From Irpex lacteus (taxonomy: Eukaryota; Basidiomycota; Agaricomycetes; Polyporales; Irpicaceae): 64,000 nucleotides of DNA. The stretch spans positions 434,001-498,000 of the forward strand of contig MQVO02000013.1 in the NCBI GenBank assembly GCA_001986395.2. Reading direction: 5' to 3'. The position numbers and the translations under genes are program-made. Shown in pieces: positions 47,451 to 56,646 of this stretch (its first letter is position 1; the number at the start of each line of letters is the position of its first letter). Below the pieces are notes generated by a model, which ran no database searches, was not told the DNA's origin, and worked only from the letters and a program-made list of their open reading frames with translations.

Positions 47451-48965
47451 ATGGCCGCAACTGAGCCTCGCACACCTCGGTAAGTAACTATTACAACATA
47501 GTCCCACTCATGTTCTAACAATATCACCACCAAATAGGAAGCCCCGCTCTAAACGGGGAGTTCAGGAGCTGGGCCTGGTTGATGATAGTCCCAGTAAGAA
47601 AATGAAGGAAAGAGGCGGAGACAGTGACAACGACGGTTCGGACACCGCGAAAGGGTTAGCATTTCTACGTGCTCGATACATCAACTTGCTCATATAGTCA
47701 TTGTGTGCAGGGACAGTTCAAGTGAGACCCTGGATGCACCCCAGGTCAGCAGCGATACCAGTGGTACTGTAGCCGATGTAACAGGGGAAACAAATGCCGC
47801 TCTGTGCTACAACGATTGCGGCTACATCCCCGAGCAGTTTATCAGGTGTGTTGTGCCAGGTAGAATTGAAGAAGACACATGTCGCTAACATGATGATAAA
47901 ACTAGGAAACGCTTGGACACAGGAGGTCGTAATGTCAACAACGACCTTGGATACTTCCATGCCAAAGACATTCCCCTCGACATCACTAGATACGCATGGG
48001 GAAACGAGTACCTGCAGCTGAGAAAGGGCAAACAGCTCGTTCTCTGTGTCATGGTGCGGGTGAAAGCGAGTAAATTCGTGTACATCGATGAGCGTGGAGG
48101 AGAACATGTACCCAACTGGCAGTCAGTCAAGATCGAACCCCTCCGTGAGGTTGACAGGCGCGCTCTTGAATTTGTGGCATATGGCGCACAAAGTCCTGCA
48201 GCCGGTGAGTGTACTACTAATCTAACCTTTAGAATGGTTGTAGCTCACGAGTCATCGCCGAGGCAGATGTTGAGCCCGGTCATTCGTTCAAAGTTGGAAA
48301 ATGGACGAACAAGAAAGATAGCCCTAGTGCTAAGGTCGGTATTGTGCTCTCTTTCCATGGAAATTGTTCTCACATGTATTACAGAACAAATCTTTCGACA
48401 GATGCTGGGATGCTCCAGTCGTCTGCAACTCGAAAGACAACGGCCTTTTGGATGTGACAAGCATTGGCATTAACGATATCATCTTTCTTGAGATTCTTGT
48501 GCGCCGCTACGTAAGTAAGGCCAAGAATGCAGAGCGACAGAACTCGACCGGAGGGTATTGGGGACGAGGCTGGGGTACTGTACTTTTTCGACCTTAACGG
48601 GGCCGGGTGTGACCCGTGACACGGTGTGTTGCTAAATTTTAGCAACATCGGCGGGGGTAGGACCGTGACATCCGCTACTTTAGCAACACTGGGCGCCGCA
48701 GGCCCGCCAAAATCATGACCGTAGGAGACGAGGTAGTGCCCCAGCCCACCAAAATTTAACAACATACGCTCACCGTGACCCGTGACAAGCGCCCAAATAG
48801 CATCCTTCGAGAGCTCTCCGTGACCCGTGACCCCCGTTAAGGTCGAAAAAGTACAGTATATCGTTGGAGTTTTACCGCATTTTTCGCATGCTCAAAGCGC
48901 CAAGTGATGCTCCTGTAGACCCTGATTCTGACAACGAGTTAGCTGCACTTGTAGACGACGACTAG
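47451..48965 (+). pseudogene. Basidiomycete hypothetical nuclear-like protein, split by a TIR element
   Basis: The ATG at 47451 opens MAATEPRTPR, then after an intron KPRSKRGVQELGLVDDSPSK and KMKERGG, a basic nuclear-signal-like stretch followed by an acidic Ser/Thr region. The core reads GGRNVNNDLGYFHAKDIPLD, ITRYAWGNEYLQLRKGKQLV, then RVIAEADVEPGHSFKVGKWT and NKSFDRCWDAPVVCNSKDNG. After GGYWGRGWG a 279-bp TIR element (48578–48856) intervenes. Beyond it the same frame resumes as SLEFYRIFRMLKAPSDAPVD and ends DSDNELAALVDDD at the stop 48963–48965. Removing the element and one TA gives an unbroken frame. One upstream joint near 48205–48240 also lacks a clean phase. I do not know the family. 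Confidence 0.6.
48578..48856. mobile_element. 279-bp TIR element (MITE) with TA target duplication
   Basis: The two ends are perfect inverted repeats over 25 nt, starting CTGTACTTTTTCGACC and running into TTAACGGGG. TA flanks both sides (48576–48577 and 48857–48858). The interior has three copies of GTGACCCGTGAC (near 48619, 48776 and 48820) and a palindrome GTTGCTAAATTTTAGCAAC near 48630. There is no coding capacity. The end sequence differs from that of the element at 12220–12757, so they are separate families. Confidence 0.85.
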
Positions 48966-49116
48966 TTACATAGTGATTGACAAAGTTGATACTGTCTCTT
49001 GTACGCAGCGCCCATCTCTCCTCTTACCAATACAGTCGTTTCTTGTGAATGCGCAAGTGATGTTGAATGCCCTCAATCTTGTCGACATTCCCATCTCACA
49101 CAGGCGATTACTGTAA
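48966..49116. other. Convergent spacer with a 13-nt hairpin
   Basis: The spacer between the stop of the split hypothetical gene and the Helitron ORF stop. At 49106–49118 the sequence GATTACTGTAATC is a perfect 6-bp inverted repeat around one base and overlaps the Helitron stop codon. It could be a 3' hairpin of the element, but no CTRR end is seen at the right distance. Confidence 0.4.
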
Positions 49117-52100
49117 TCACTTAGTACGTTGTCTCCTCGTTCCTACAGGTGCAGCCGTGGAGACCCGTTTGCGTTTCAAAGTGTGAGCATTCCTGCCTTG
49201 TTCAATTGCACTGTTTGCCACGATCTTCAGCTGTTCATTCTTATCCTCAGACCACGTGCATGCAGAAGGAGTCAATGACAAGTGTAGCTGTCGGAGTCCA
49301 TCCTGGGCTTCTCTGTATTCTGATGAAGAAGGGAGGCTACACCGCAGCTGAGTGTAGTATGCTAAGCCTTTCAACCGTCGGTTCTCTGCACGGCGAGCAG
49401 AGTCACCTTGTTTGCTGCAAATGCGCTCAAATTTAAACGGCCGCAAAATCAGGACGGATGCAAGGCTGGTAGCTCGAGACAACATTACGTACGCAGCCTC
49501 AATTGACATAGCATTCTCTAGGTCTATAACAACATGGCTATAAGTCTGTCCCTGGGCCCGATGAGCCGTGATCACATATCCTGGCTGGATAGGTACCTGC
49601 ACCCGACGTATTGCACACCTTCGTTTCGACTTTGGATTAATAATGGTAAACGTTTTCGCATCAGGCAAGATAGGAGCCTCAGATTTGGCGAGATTTGGCA
49701 GGTCTGGCTCATCGTCGTCAAGCTCAACGACACAAGAAGTCAGGATGCGCTCTCCAGCAGTGTTCAATCGATATCTGATACGCTTCAGAATCCCCGTACT
49801 GCCGTTCACAATGCCGGCAGGTACATCAAAATTTTGCGACACTATAATTCGCATGCCCAGTACTAAGGGTATTCGTCCAAGTCTCTGCTCTGTATCAGAC
49901 GTTGCGAGTGACCTGAGGTGGGCCACAAGCTCAGGACTAGTAATCTCCTCCTGTCTATGAAAATCCGTGCTGTAGTACCAATGTAGAGTGCGACCTGTGG
50001 CCGCAGCGAAAGCCTCAACGGCAGCAATATTCAGAGCATCTTTAGTGGTGTTATCATATACAATTGTTGTAGGTAGTAGCCACGGGGAAGATGTGATGGT
50101 ACTGGTGTTATGCTGCAACAAACGGGTTTTGAGCAGATCATAGTCGGCCAATGTACAGATGCCATCCCGTAAACGATCGAGCAGTTGTACAAAAGGGATG
50201 TTCTCATTGCCACTTTGTCTCATGGGCTGGTGCAAGAACACTACGGTATCTACTAAGAGCCACAACACCTTGCCTAAGACAGTCTTCTCGTTGGGAGGTC
50301 TCCTATCACGAGCCCGTTTATTTTGATTCGTGACATCAGAATACAAACGTGGATCTTTGACTGACGGTAGCTGAGCGAAATCACCACAAAAGATGATGTT
50401 AATACCCCCAAATGGGTCTTTACTTTCCTTAGCTAGTTCCAGAGCTGTATTGATGCGAGCCAATAACATACAACCAATCATAGATACTTCATCTATGAAC
50501 AAATAGTCAACGCCACGCCACATAGCGATCAGATCACGGTTGACCTGTGAACCACGCTTAGCGGACTGGGCACCTTGATCAAGACGGAGCAGGGAATGGA
50601 GTGTGTTTCCTGAGATGTTCTTGGCAGCCACTCCAGTGAAAGATGCTAGCCGGAAACGGCGGCTTTCACTCAAACGCGTGAAATAATCTTTTATGGCGTT
50701 GATCACTCGAGATTTACCTGTGCCCCCGGGACCACCAAGATACATGCGAAGCGCAGGCACTGATTCACCCGTGCTTTTCCTAGCAGCATGAGTTGTAATC
50801 AAGCGAAACGCACGAGCTTGCTCAGGATTGAGAGTCCATTTCTCTATGAGGCGGTCTATGAGCTCAAGAGGATTTGGTACGTCAGGAGGAGAGGTGGCCG
50901 TCATTATAGATGGCACCATGTCACCCGTTGACGACCTGTCGTGTGCATCGGCCAGCGAGCTCACAAAAGCCGCCGAGTCGAAAGTAGCAGGAGACTGGTC
51001 AGTGGTAGAAGGGGATACCCCAGAAGTGCCGCTGTCAAGAGCGCCAGTCTTCCATCTACGCCGACGGTCTTGATATATTTGATCCCATTGTTTTTCTAAT
51101 GCAGTGTCAGAGGTGAGAATTTCAGAGCAATCAGCAGGCATATGTTGTGGTGAAACTGCGTCTTGTTGTGCTAAGGCAGGATCGGAGGACAGGGCATACA
51201 GTTTGAAACGGTCTGCGTAATCAACACAGTTAAGAGTATTAGCCATGGCTTTTGCTGTACGATCTGCCATGAGTCGGTCAACATCATGACAATGGGAGAG
51301 AATGTCTACTTCATCGGCACATACACCTAAGTCATCCTCGACATGATTATTGTCGGCGCTGGTCTGTTTCCGCATACGTGCAAGTCTTTGTGAACGTTCT
51401 CGAAAGTGGTCAACTTGCGCGGATTTGCATTCGTGGAGAACATCAATATTCTTCAGTAGCGTCTTAACCTGGGGAGAAGTGGTGTCCATGAATTCGGCAA
51501 ATGCAGATACCCAGGACCCATGCTCACCCCTTAAGTCATCGATATTCCGCCAAGGCTTGAAAAGAATGAGCATGAGTCTGCAATATTTAGATTTTTCGGC
51601 GTCATTAGTAGAAGTAGGCAGTCTAGGACCAATGGGAACAACCACATGCCGCTTAGTCGGATGCAAAACCTTTAAGACCTTACGGTCATGTTCTTCATGT
51701 GGGGGTATAAGTTCCGCCACAGGACGTGCACGTGTAAAGCTTTGAAGCAGAGTGGCCGCGTCAAGGGTAGTCGACAAGTCATCAGGAGGGAGCATGTCAA
51801 TATCAGAGACGATAGGCTGAGCAACGGCTTCATTGGGAACGTTTTCATCGTCACTTACCATATCGGTGTCAGCATCAAAAGCGTCATTTGTCCCATGTAT
51901 AGAATTACGAACCTTATGTGTCTGTGCGACAAAATCCCACAGACAAAGGCTTGCGAAGTTGTTCCCACGATATAAGTAGTCACAAAGTTGATTAGAAGTT
52001 GCTACAAATCCGCCCCTGCTATCGGAAGTGATCAAAACCTCATCAACATCAGGCTGAGACAGATCAGAAAGAGACTCGCGATTAGCAATGTCGGCGTGGA

Positions 52101-55100
52101 TATCATCAGCCTCAAGATCAGAAAAATCATTATTCTCTGCATCCAAATCATGGTCAGAGGGGTCAGGATCCAGTCCTGTCGTGATTGGCGATCGAATGTA
52201 ACATTCGGGACTTGGTAATAACTTGTCAACATAACGTTCAACATTGGGCCAATAGAGATTTGCAAACGTGTCTGGCGTGTACTGATCCCCGTTACCCAAT
52301 AGATATGCAGCGACCTGTTGGCCAGACAGTTCCTGATGGGTCAGTATCGAATAGGCACATCGGCGAAGCATCTGTTTCGCGTAAACCATGTAACTGTCCT
52401 CGTTAGGACGCGCTGGATCGAGCAAGATATCTTCAGGATTGAATTCACCAAGTCTTCTGACCGCCAGTTCCAAAGCAGCATATGCGACATGAGTTTTCAA
52501 CTGCGCTTTCGTGATATAATTAGTGATGTAATATGTTATTGCCTTCGCACCTTCACCGGATCCAATGAACTTGATGTCCATGTTACACCGCATAGCTTCA
52601 AGAATAGTATGGTTAAAGTTATTCACCATACCATCGAGACAGCGAAGGCAGAGTTCACCTGTTTCAAGGTCGTAAGTACTACACAATTTTGTATTAGCGG
52701 GATCTAAATCAAACCGACAAATCTGTGGATCTCCGGGCTTACAGTACTTAAAGCAGGTCTGTTTATGCACATGAAGCTGGCACAGGGTAGCCAAGCGATG
52801 TAAGTCCCAACGACGAGCTACGGAGAGAACATCAGCAGGTAAGTCGGAAAAGACCCCGCGATGGCGACAGGAATTACCGGAGCCAAAACGACTGCTCTCG
52901 TCTGTTGAATGTTCCGCCTCAGGCGCAGGAGGAATTCCAGTGGCAATAGTATCGTCCAGAAAAGCCAACAAACGGTCTGCAAATTCACGATCCCCTGAGA
53001 GGATCCGCTGCTGAATTTCATTTGGATTGAGCGCACCGTGTAACCAAATGACCATATGGCAATGAAGTGTACCTCTGCCCTGGGCTTCGACACACCCAAA
53101 ATATGACTTAACATGACCCAAGATACCTCCCTCCGATGGCACTAAATCCGCCTGATTTTTATAACCTAGGAGGCAAGAAATGAATGCCTTCATAAACAAA
53201 TCAAAGAAAGAAGCACCGACGAAAGGATTTTGCGCAAGACGATTGGACTGTGACCAATAAGTAGACTGTGTAGACTCCATCCAATCATCAATATCGAGTT
53301 GATCACCGGCGAGGAAACGAAGAACCGGATTATGAACGTCGGCGGGGTTGATGGTAACGTAGAAGCTGGGCACTCCATGCTCTATCATAGCAGCACGTAA
53401 CTGGTTACGCATGTTCAGCTTTGCAGAAGAGGATCCAGGAACAGCAGAAGTAACGACATTGACTTCCTTCATTAAACGCAAAGCGCGTTTCTCGTCATCG
53501 GGAATACCATCATCTGGGGGAGATTCGGACGACATGCGATCGCAAACACGTTGCAATACTTCGGGAGTAATGAGTGCGAATTCTTCTGCGACAGCATGAA
53601 AGGCAGATTTGCGTACTTTGAGACTAGAACGCAAAAGAACCTCCCTACGTTGAAGCATGTTGAATACAATGAAGAGAAAGGAGGGATGCTCTTGAAACCG
53701 GCGATCAGTCATGCGGAGGAAGTGGCGAACTTGATGTCTGATGGTGATGCTCTTCGAACGAGACTTGTCTTCGAAACCTCCGGTACCGTAAGGAAACAAG
53801 GTAGGGAATGTTTTGGGGAACAAGGAAGGATGGAAGAATTCATTAGCAGGAGCACGATCATGAGGGAGACCAATGAACGCACCACCTCTTTCCTTGACAT
53901 GACGAAAAGCAGCTGCCCGAAGCTCATTGGAAGGCGCGGACCCATCAACGTCTGTAATGACAACACTAGGGAATACAGTAGGGGCTGTATCAGTGGCTGC
54001 GATAGCGTCGACATCCTGGTCAAGTTGAGCCAAACCGGGAATCATATCGTAACGGGACGTAAGAGCGTCTTGCGCAGACGTAGGAGGAACAGTAGAGATT
54101 GTAAAAGGGAGTAAGCCATCGGGAGGAATTGCCGCTAGAACATCATGATCGACACGAATGTCCTTATAAAGTGGGTTATGCAATTTGAGCCATTTGAGAG
54201 CACGCAACACACGTTCGCGACTGACCGTCAAAGGTTTTGCCTTCGACAACAGCCACTCACGAGATGGCGGAGAGCTGCCGACGAAAATGATACACACCGG
54301 CTTAACTATATCGGCGATTGGAGGAGGGAGGGAGTCAACCACATGTTCAGTATGTTGCGGATGAATAATGACATGTCCTTTCATACCGCGTTGGAGATTT
54401 GGCAGATGAACGTCAGAGTCACCCGATGTCCTGGCAGCATCATGACTGGAAGGGCGTAGCTGGAAGATGGTGGCCTTTGCACGACACAAAGCGATCATGG
54501 ATTCTTCAATAGGCGTGAGGTCCGCCAATTCCGGAGGAACCGAACCTAAATACATTTTGTTAGCTATCGCACACGCTGGCAATTGCTTACGCCGCAGGGA
54601 CTGATAACACGCACGACAAAGACGAACTTGTTTGGATTCAGATAAAACACCACGAGGGTCCAACGGTACGTCGGGAATATGTTGAAGTACAGGCAAAGTA
54701 GGAAATGAAGAGGGAGGCAGATCTGAACAAGCTAAGACATCAACAGGAAGATCGTCCAAAGACATCAACTGCTCTGTGGACAGTAGGCTGCTCTCTGCAC
54801 AGCAGGCACAGGTGAAAAAGCTTAGAGTATGCGTGGAAGTGGCGTCACGGAACGCATGCAGAAGCCGATCCTTGGTGTCCGCTGTGACGGGTTGAGGCCA
54901 AGCAGACACCGAAGATTGAAAAGCAGACTGAGCAGCAGCCCGCTGTTCATCACGGCGAGCCTGACGAGGACGAGCGACGGGCCGTTTAGAACCGACGGTG
55001 AGCTCCCGCAAATGCCTACTGAACAACCTGCGCAATTTGCTCACGCTTGTCGTTGGCTCAAAGTGCACACCAAGTACACGAAGCACACTGCGAAGAGGCT

Positions 55101-55644
55101 TCAAGGCCATTTTAGCAGGGAAAGCTTTGAGAACCTGGATGCGGACGGAACGCAGACGATCGTCATTGTCAAAAACAAGGAGGGATTGCATTTGTTCACA
55201 ACCGGGGGGCAGAGCGCCGTCATGAAGACACTCAGAACGAAGGAGGTGCGATATTAACCGGTCACGAAGTTGTCCGCTCGTCTCACTCTCAGAAAAAATA
55301 ACCCCATGTGAATGCAGACGAGACGCAAGCTGATCCAAGGACAAAGTGTCCATACCCACTAAACAAAGCAAATTGGGCAGCGAGCTGGAGGACAGAGAGC
55401 CGCTGTCTGCGAAAGAGCATGACGAGCACAAGCGGTTCAATCCCAATGACCACAGGGATGCGCACGACACGCACGCACGATGACTGTCAGAGACAGCGAG
55501 AGCAGAAGAGCCGGCAGAACCAGGCACAGATGATAAGCCGACAGAGTCGGACACAGCGCCCGAGGGCAAGGAACGCTTGAACAAACGGAGGAGGAAGCAC
55601 CTGGAAAGAAGCAAAGTGAGGAGAGACGTATGCGGTAAAAACAA
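49117..55644 (-). CDS. Helitron Rep-Pif1 helicase (RepHel)
   Basis: RepHel nicks one strand with its HUH endonuclease and unwinds it with a Pif1-type helicase for rolling-circle transposition. The open frame is 2,175 codons. It opens with TTG at 55644; the first ATG is M98 at 55353 (MDTLSLDQLASRLHSHGVIF, SAP-like). A CVSC…CSSC pair lies before that ATG, so an upstream exon spliced at TTTCCAG near 55600 is likely. A DUF6570 region spans about 330–470. The HUH motif GTLHCHMVIWLHG is near 857 and the double tyrosine AITYYITNYITK near 1034. Walker A LGGPGGTGKSR is near 1635, Walker B LFIDEVSMIG near 1712, and ITAHRAQGQTY near 2023. All key residues are present, with no break. Confidence 0.92.
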   Translation of the reverse strand: MFLPHTSLLTLLLSRCFLLRLFKRSLPSGAVSDSVGLSSVPGSAGSSALAVSDSHRACVSCASLWSLGLNRLCSSCSFADSGSLSSSSLPNLLCLVGMDTLSLDQLASRLHSHGVIFSESETSGQLRDRLISHLLRSECLHDGALPPGCEQMQSLLVFDNDDRLRSVRIQVLKAFPAKMALKPLRSVLRVLGVHFEPTTSVSKLRRLFSRHLRELTVGSKRPVARPRQARRDEQRAAAQSAFQSSVSAWPQPVTADTKDRLLHAFRDATSTHTLSFFTCACCAESSLLSTEQLMSLDDLPVDVLACSDLPPSSFPTLPVLQHIPDVPLDPRGVLSESKQVRLCRACYQSLRRKQLPACAIANKMYLGSVPPELADLTPIEESMIALCRAKATIFQLRPSSHDAARTSGDSDVHLPNLQRGMKGHVIIHPQHTEHVVDSLPPPIADIVKPVCIIFVGSSPPSREWLLSKAKPLTVSRERVLRALKWLKLHNPLYKDIRVDHDVLAAIPPDGLLPFTISTVPPTSAQDALTSRYDMIPGLAQLDQDVDAIAATDTAPTVFPSVVITDVDGSAPSNELRAAAFRHVKERGGAFIGLPHDRAPANEFFHPSLFPKTFPTLFPYGTGGFEDKSRSKSITIRHQVRHFLRMTDRRFQEHPSFLFIVFNMLQRREVLLRSSLKVRKSAFHAVAEEFALITPEVLQRVCDRMSSESPPDDGIPDDEKRALRLMKEVNVVTSAVPGSSSAKLNMRNQLRAAMIEHGVPSFYVTINPADVHNPVLRFLAGDQLDIDDWMESTQSTYWSQSNRLAQNPFVGASFFDLFMKAFISCLLGYKNQADLVPSEGGILGHVKSYFGCVEAQGRGTLHCHMVIWLHGALNPNEIQQRILSGDREFADRLLAFLDDTIATGIPPAPEAEHSTDESSRFGSGNSCRHRGVFSDLPADVLSVARRWDLHRLATLCQLHVHKQTCFKYCKPGDPQICRFDLDPANTKLCSTYDLETGELCLRCLDGMVNNFNHTILEAMRCNMDIKFIGSGEGAKAITYYITNYITKAQLKTHVAYAALELAVRRLGEFNPEDILLDPARPNEDSYMVYAKQMLRRCAYSILTHQELSGQQVAAYLLGNGDQYTPDTFANLYWPNVERYVDKLLPSPECYIRSPITTGLDPDPSDHDLDAENNDFSDLEADDIHADIANRESLSDLSQPDVDEVLITSDSRGGFVATSNQLCDYLYRGNNFASLCLWDFVAQTHKVRNSIHGTNDAFDADTDMVSDDENVPNEAVAQPIVSDIDMLPPDDLSTTLDAATLLQSFTRARPVAELIPPHEEHDRKVLKVLHPTKRHVVVPIGPRLPTSTNDAEKSKYCRLMLILFKPWRNIDDLRGEHGSWVSAFAEFMDTTSPQVKTLLKNIDVLHECKSAQVDHFRERSQRLARMRKQTSADNNHVEDDLGVCADEVDILSHCHDVDRLMADRTAKAMANTLNCVDYADRFKLYALSSDPALAQQDAVSPQHMPADCSEILTSDTALEKQWDQIYQDRRRRWKTGALDSGTSGVSPSTTDQSPATFDSAAFVSSLADAHDRSSTGDMVPSIMTATSPPDVPNPLELIDRLIEKWTLNPEQARAFRLITTHAARKSTGESVPALRMYLGGPGGTGKSRVINAIKDYFTRLSESRRFRLASFTGVAAKNISGNTLHSLLRLDQGAQSAKRGSQVNRDLIAMWRGVDYLFIDEVSMIGCMLLARINTALELAKESKDPFGGINIIFCGDFAQLPSVKDPRLYSDVTNQNKRARDRRPPNEKTVLGKVLWLLVDTVVFLHQPMRQSGNENIPFVQLLDRLRDGICTLADYDLLKTRLLQHNTSTITSSPWLLPTTIVYDNTTKDALNIAAVEAFAAATGRTLHWYYSTDFHRQEEITSPELVAHLRSLATSDTEQRLGRIPLVLGMRIIVSQNFDVPAGIVNGSTGILKRIRYRLNTAGERILTSCVVELDDDEPDLPNLAKSEAPILPDAKTFTIINPKSKRRCAIRRVQVPIQPGYVITAHRAQGQTYSHVVIDLENAMSIEAAYVMLSRATSLASVLILRPFKFERICSKQGDSARRAENRRLKGLAYYTQLRCSLPSSSEYREAQDGLRQLHLSLTPSACTWSEDKNEQLKIVANSAIEQGRNAHTLKRKRVSTAAPVGTRRQRTK

Positions 55645-55739
55645 TAAACAATACCGTTCATATCGGGCGACCTAGAGCCCTGAGAGGAATTCAACTCGAC
55701 GGTAGTGTCGGCGTCCGGAGGGGTAGGTGCCGGACGATC

Positions 55740-56281
55740 ACCCAAAGATGAAATTATAACAGAGTCTAGGTTGGGGGGATGAGGAGAGTGAAGAAGAAGA
55801 GGACCAGGACGCACTCACAAAATGGATCGTCGACGAAGGGAGAGTCAACAGGTAAGAAGGGAACTGAGAGAAAGGATGAGAAGCGAACACGAGGAATACA
55901 GGGCAACGTACGTTTCTTCCCTGCACACCACAGATAGCAAGGATCCGAAGGCAGCCAAGCGGGGTCGAGCAGAACCCCTGACTGCACCTCAGCCCCCGCG
56001 GCGACACACCAGTCACGGCCAAGGATGATATCCCACGTGCGTTGAAAAGGAACGACGGAGAGTACGTGCTTGGTATGATATAGTCCGGAGGCAGAGCGGA
56101 CGGATAAAGTAGGAGAACAGAGCACACGAACCACCATAGAAGGAGGCTCACGGACAACCCGACGAGGGAGACCATGGAGTGAGGCAAACGAGAGGGCCAT
56201 GGTAGATTCTGTGCGAGTAGGATCGACAAGAATGAACGCATTCAAGCGAGAACAGAAGCCATGTAGAGCGACGGAAGACAT
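55740..56281 (-). CDS. Retropepsin-like ORF upstream of the Helitron helicase (possible N-terminal exon)
   Basis: The ATG at 56281 opens MSSVALHGFCSRLNAFILVD, followed by ALSFASLHGLPRR, VVPFQRTWDIILGRDWCVAA and GAEVQSGVLLDPAWLP. The DIILGRDW block and the earlier VD-x-T strand are placed as in retropepsin-like proteases found in fungal mobile elements. The usual D-S/T-G is not seen (VDPT), so activity is doubtful. Splicing through GTGAGT…CCTAG (around 55790–55840) and then to the acceptor near 55600 could fuse it with RepHel, but the best donor gives the wrong phase, and a weak GTCGCC donor would be needed to fix it. It may therefore be a separate gene. Confidence 0.45.
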
Positions 56282-56646
56282 AGTAGTTTAAAGGTGAAGG
56301 TGAGGAAGAAAGAAAAGAAGAGAAGAAAACCGACGGACGGGGTGAACGATCAGGGCTTTCACGTGACGATCACGTGAAACGGACGATTTCTCGTGGACAA
56401 TGCTCACCCCTGGAACCCTAAGACCCTTCTCCCAGCTCAGACGCTGGTAGCGGGAATATTGTTATAGATGGCATGTTGCTCGTAGTAGCGAGCGTTGATG
56501 CAAGATGTCCAAGTTGATCGGTAAAGTACATGGTAGACAGGAAAGGCAGGCGCGGTAGATTACAGCAAGCGAACATCGTCGAAAAGCAGTCGTCTTAATC
56601 AAGAGCTCGTAGATCCTCGTGATACATTTCGTACATACACGGGCGG
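56282..56646. other. Intergenic between Helitron and PDI gene
   Basis: Contains a CACGTG-type inverted repeat at 56357–56379. The 5' end of the Helitron is expected in or near this stretch. Confidence 0.4.
56357..56379. promoter_or_regulatory. 23-bp inverted repeat with two CACGTG boxes
   Basis: TTTCACGTGA and TCACGTGAAA are perfect inverted 10-mers around CGA. CACGTG is the core bound by fungal bHLH factors such as Cbf1. It lies about 75 nt upstream of the retropepsin-like ATG, so it could drive the Helitron transcript or be part of its end structure. Confidence 0.45.

Larger units (their letters stand above)
49117..56281 (-). mobile_element. Helitron (rolling-circle transposon), termini not resolved
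   Basis: The region encodes a full Rep-helicase and an adjoining upstream frame. Helitrons have no inverted ends; they start with TC and end with CTRR behind a hairpin. I could not place either terminus by eye, so the bounds given are those of the coding part. The intact 2,175-codon frame suggests a young copy. Confidence 0.75.

Noticed and set aside
48962..48965. CTAG at the stop of the split gene as the Helitron 3' end
   Set aside because: An A precedes it as a Helitron site would need, but no hairpin stands at the required distance, and the gene's own stop codon explains the bases.
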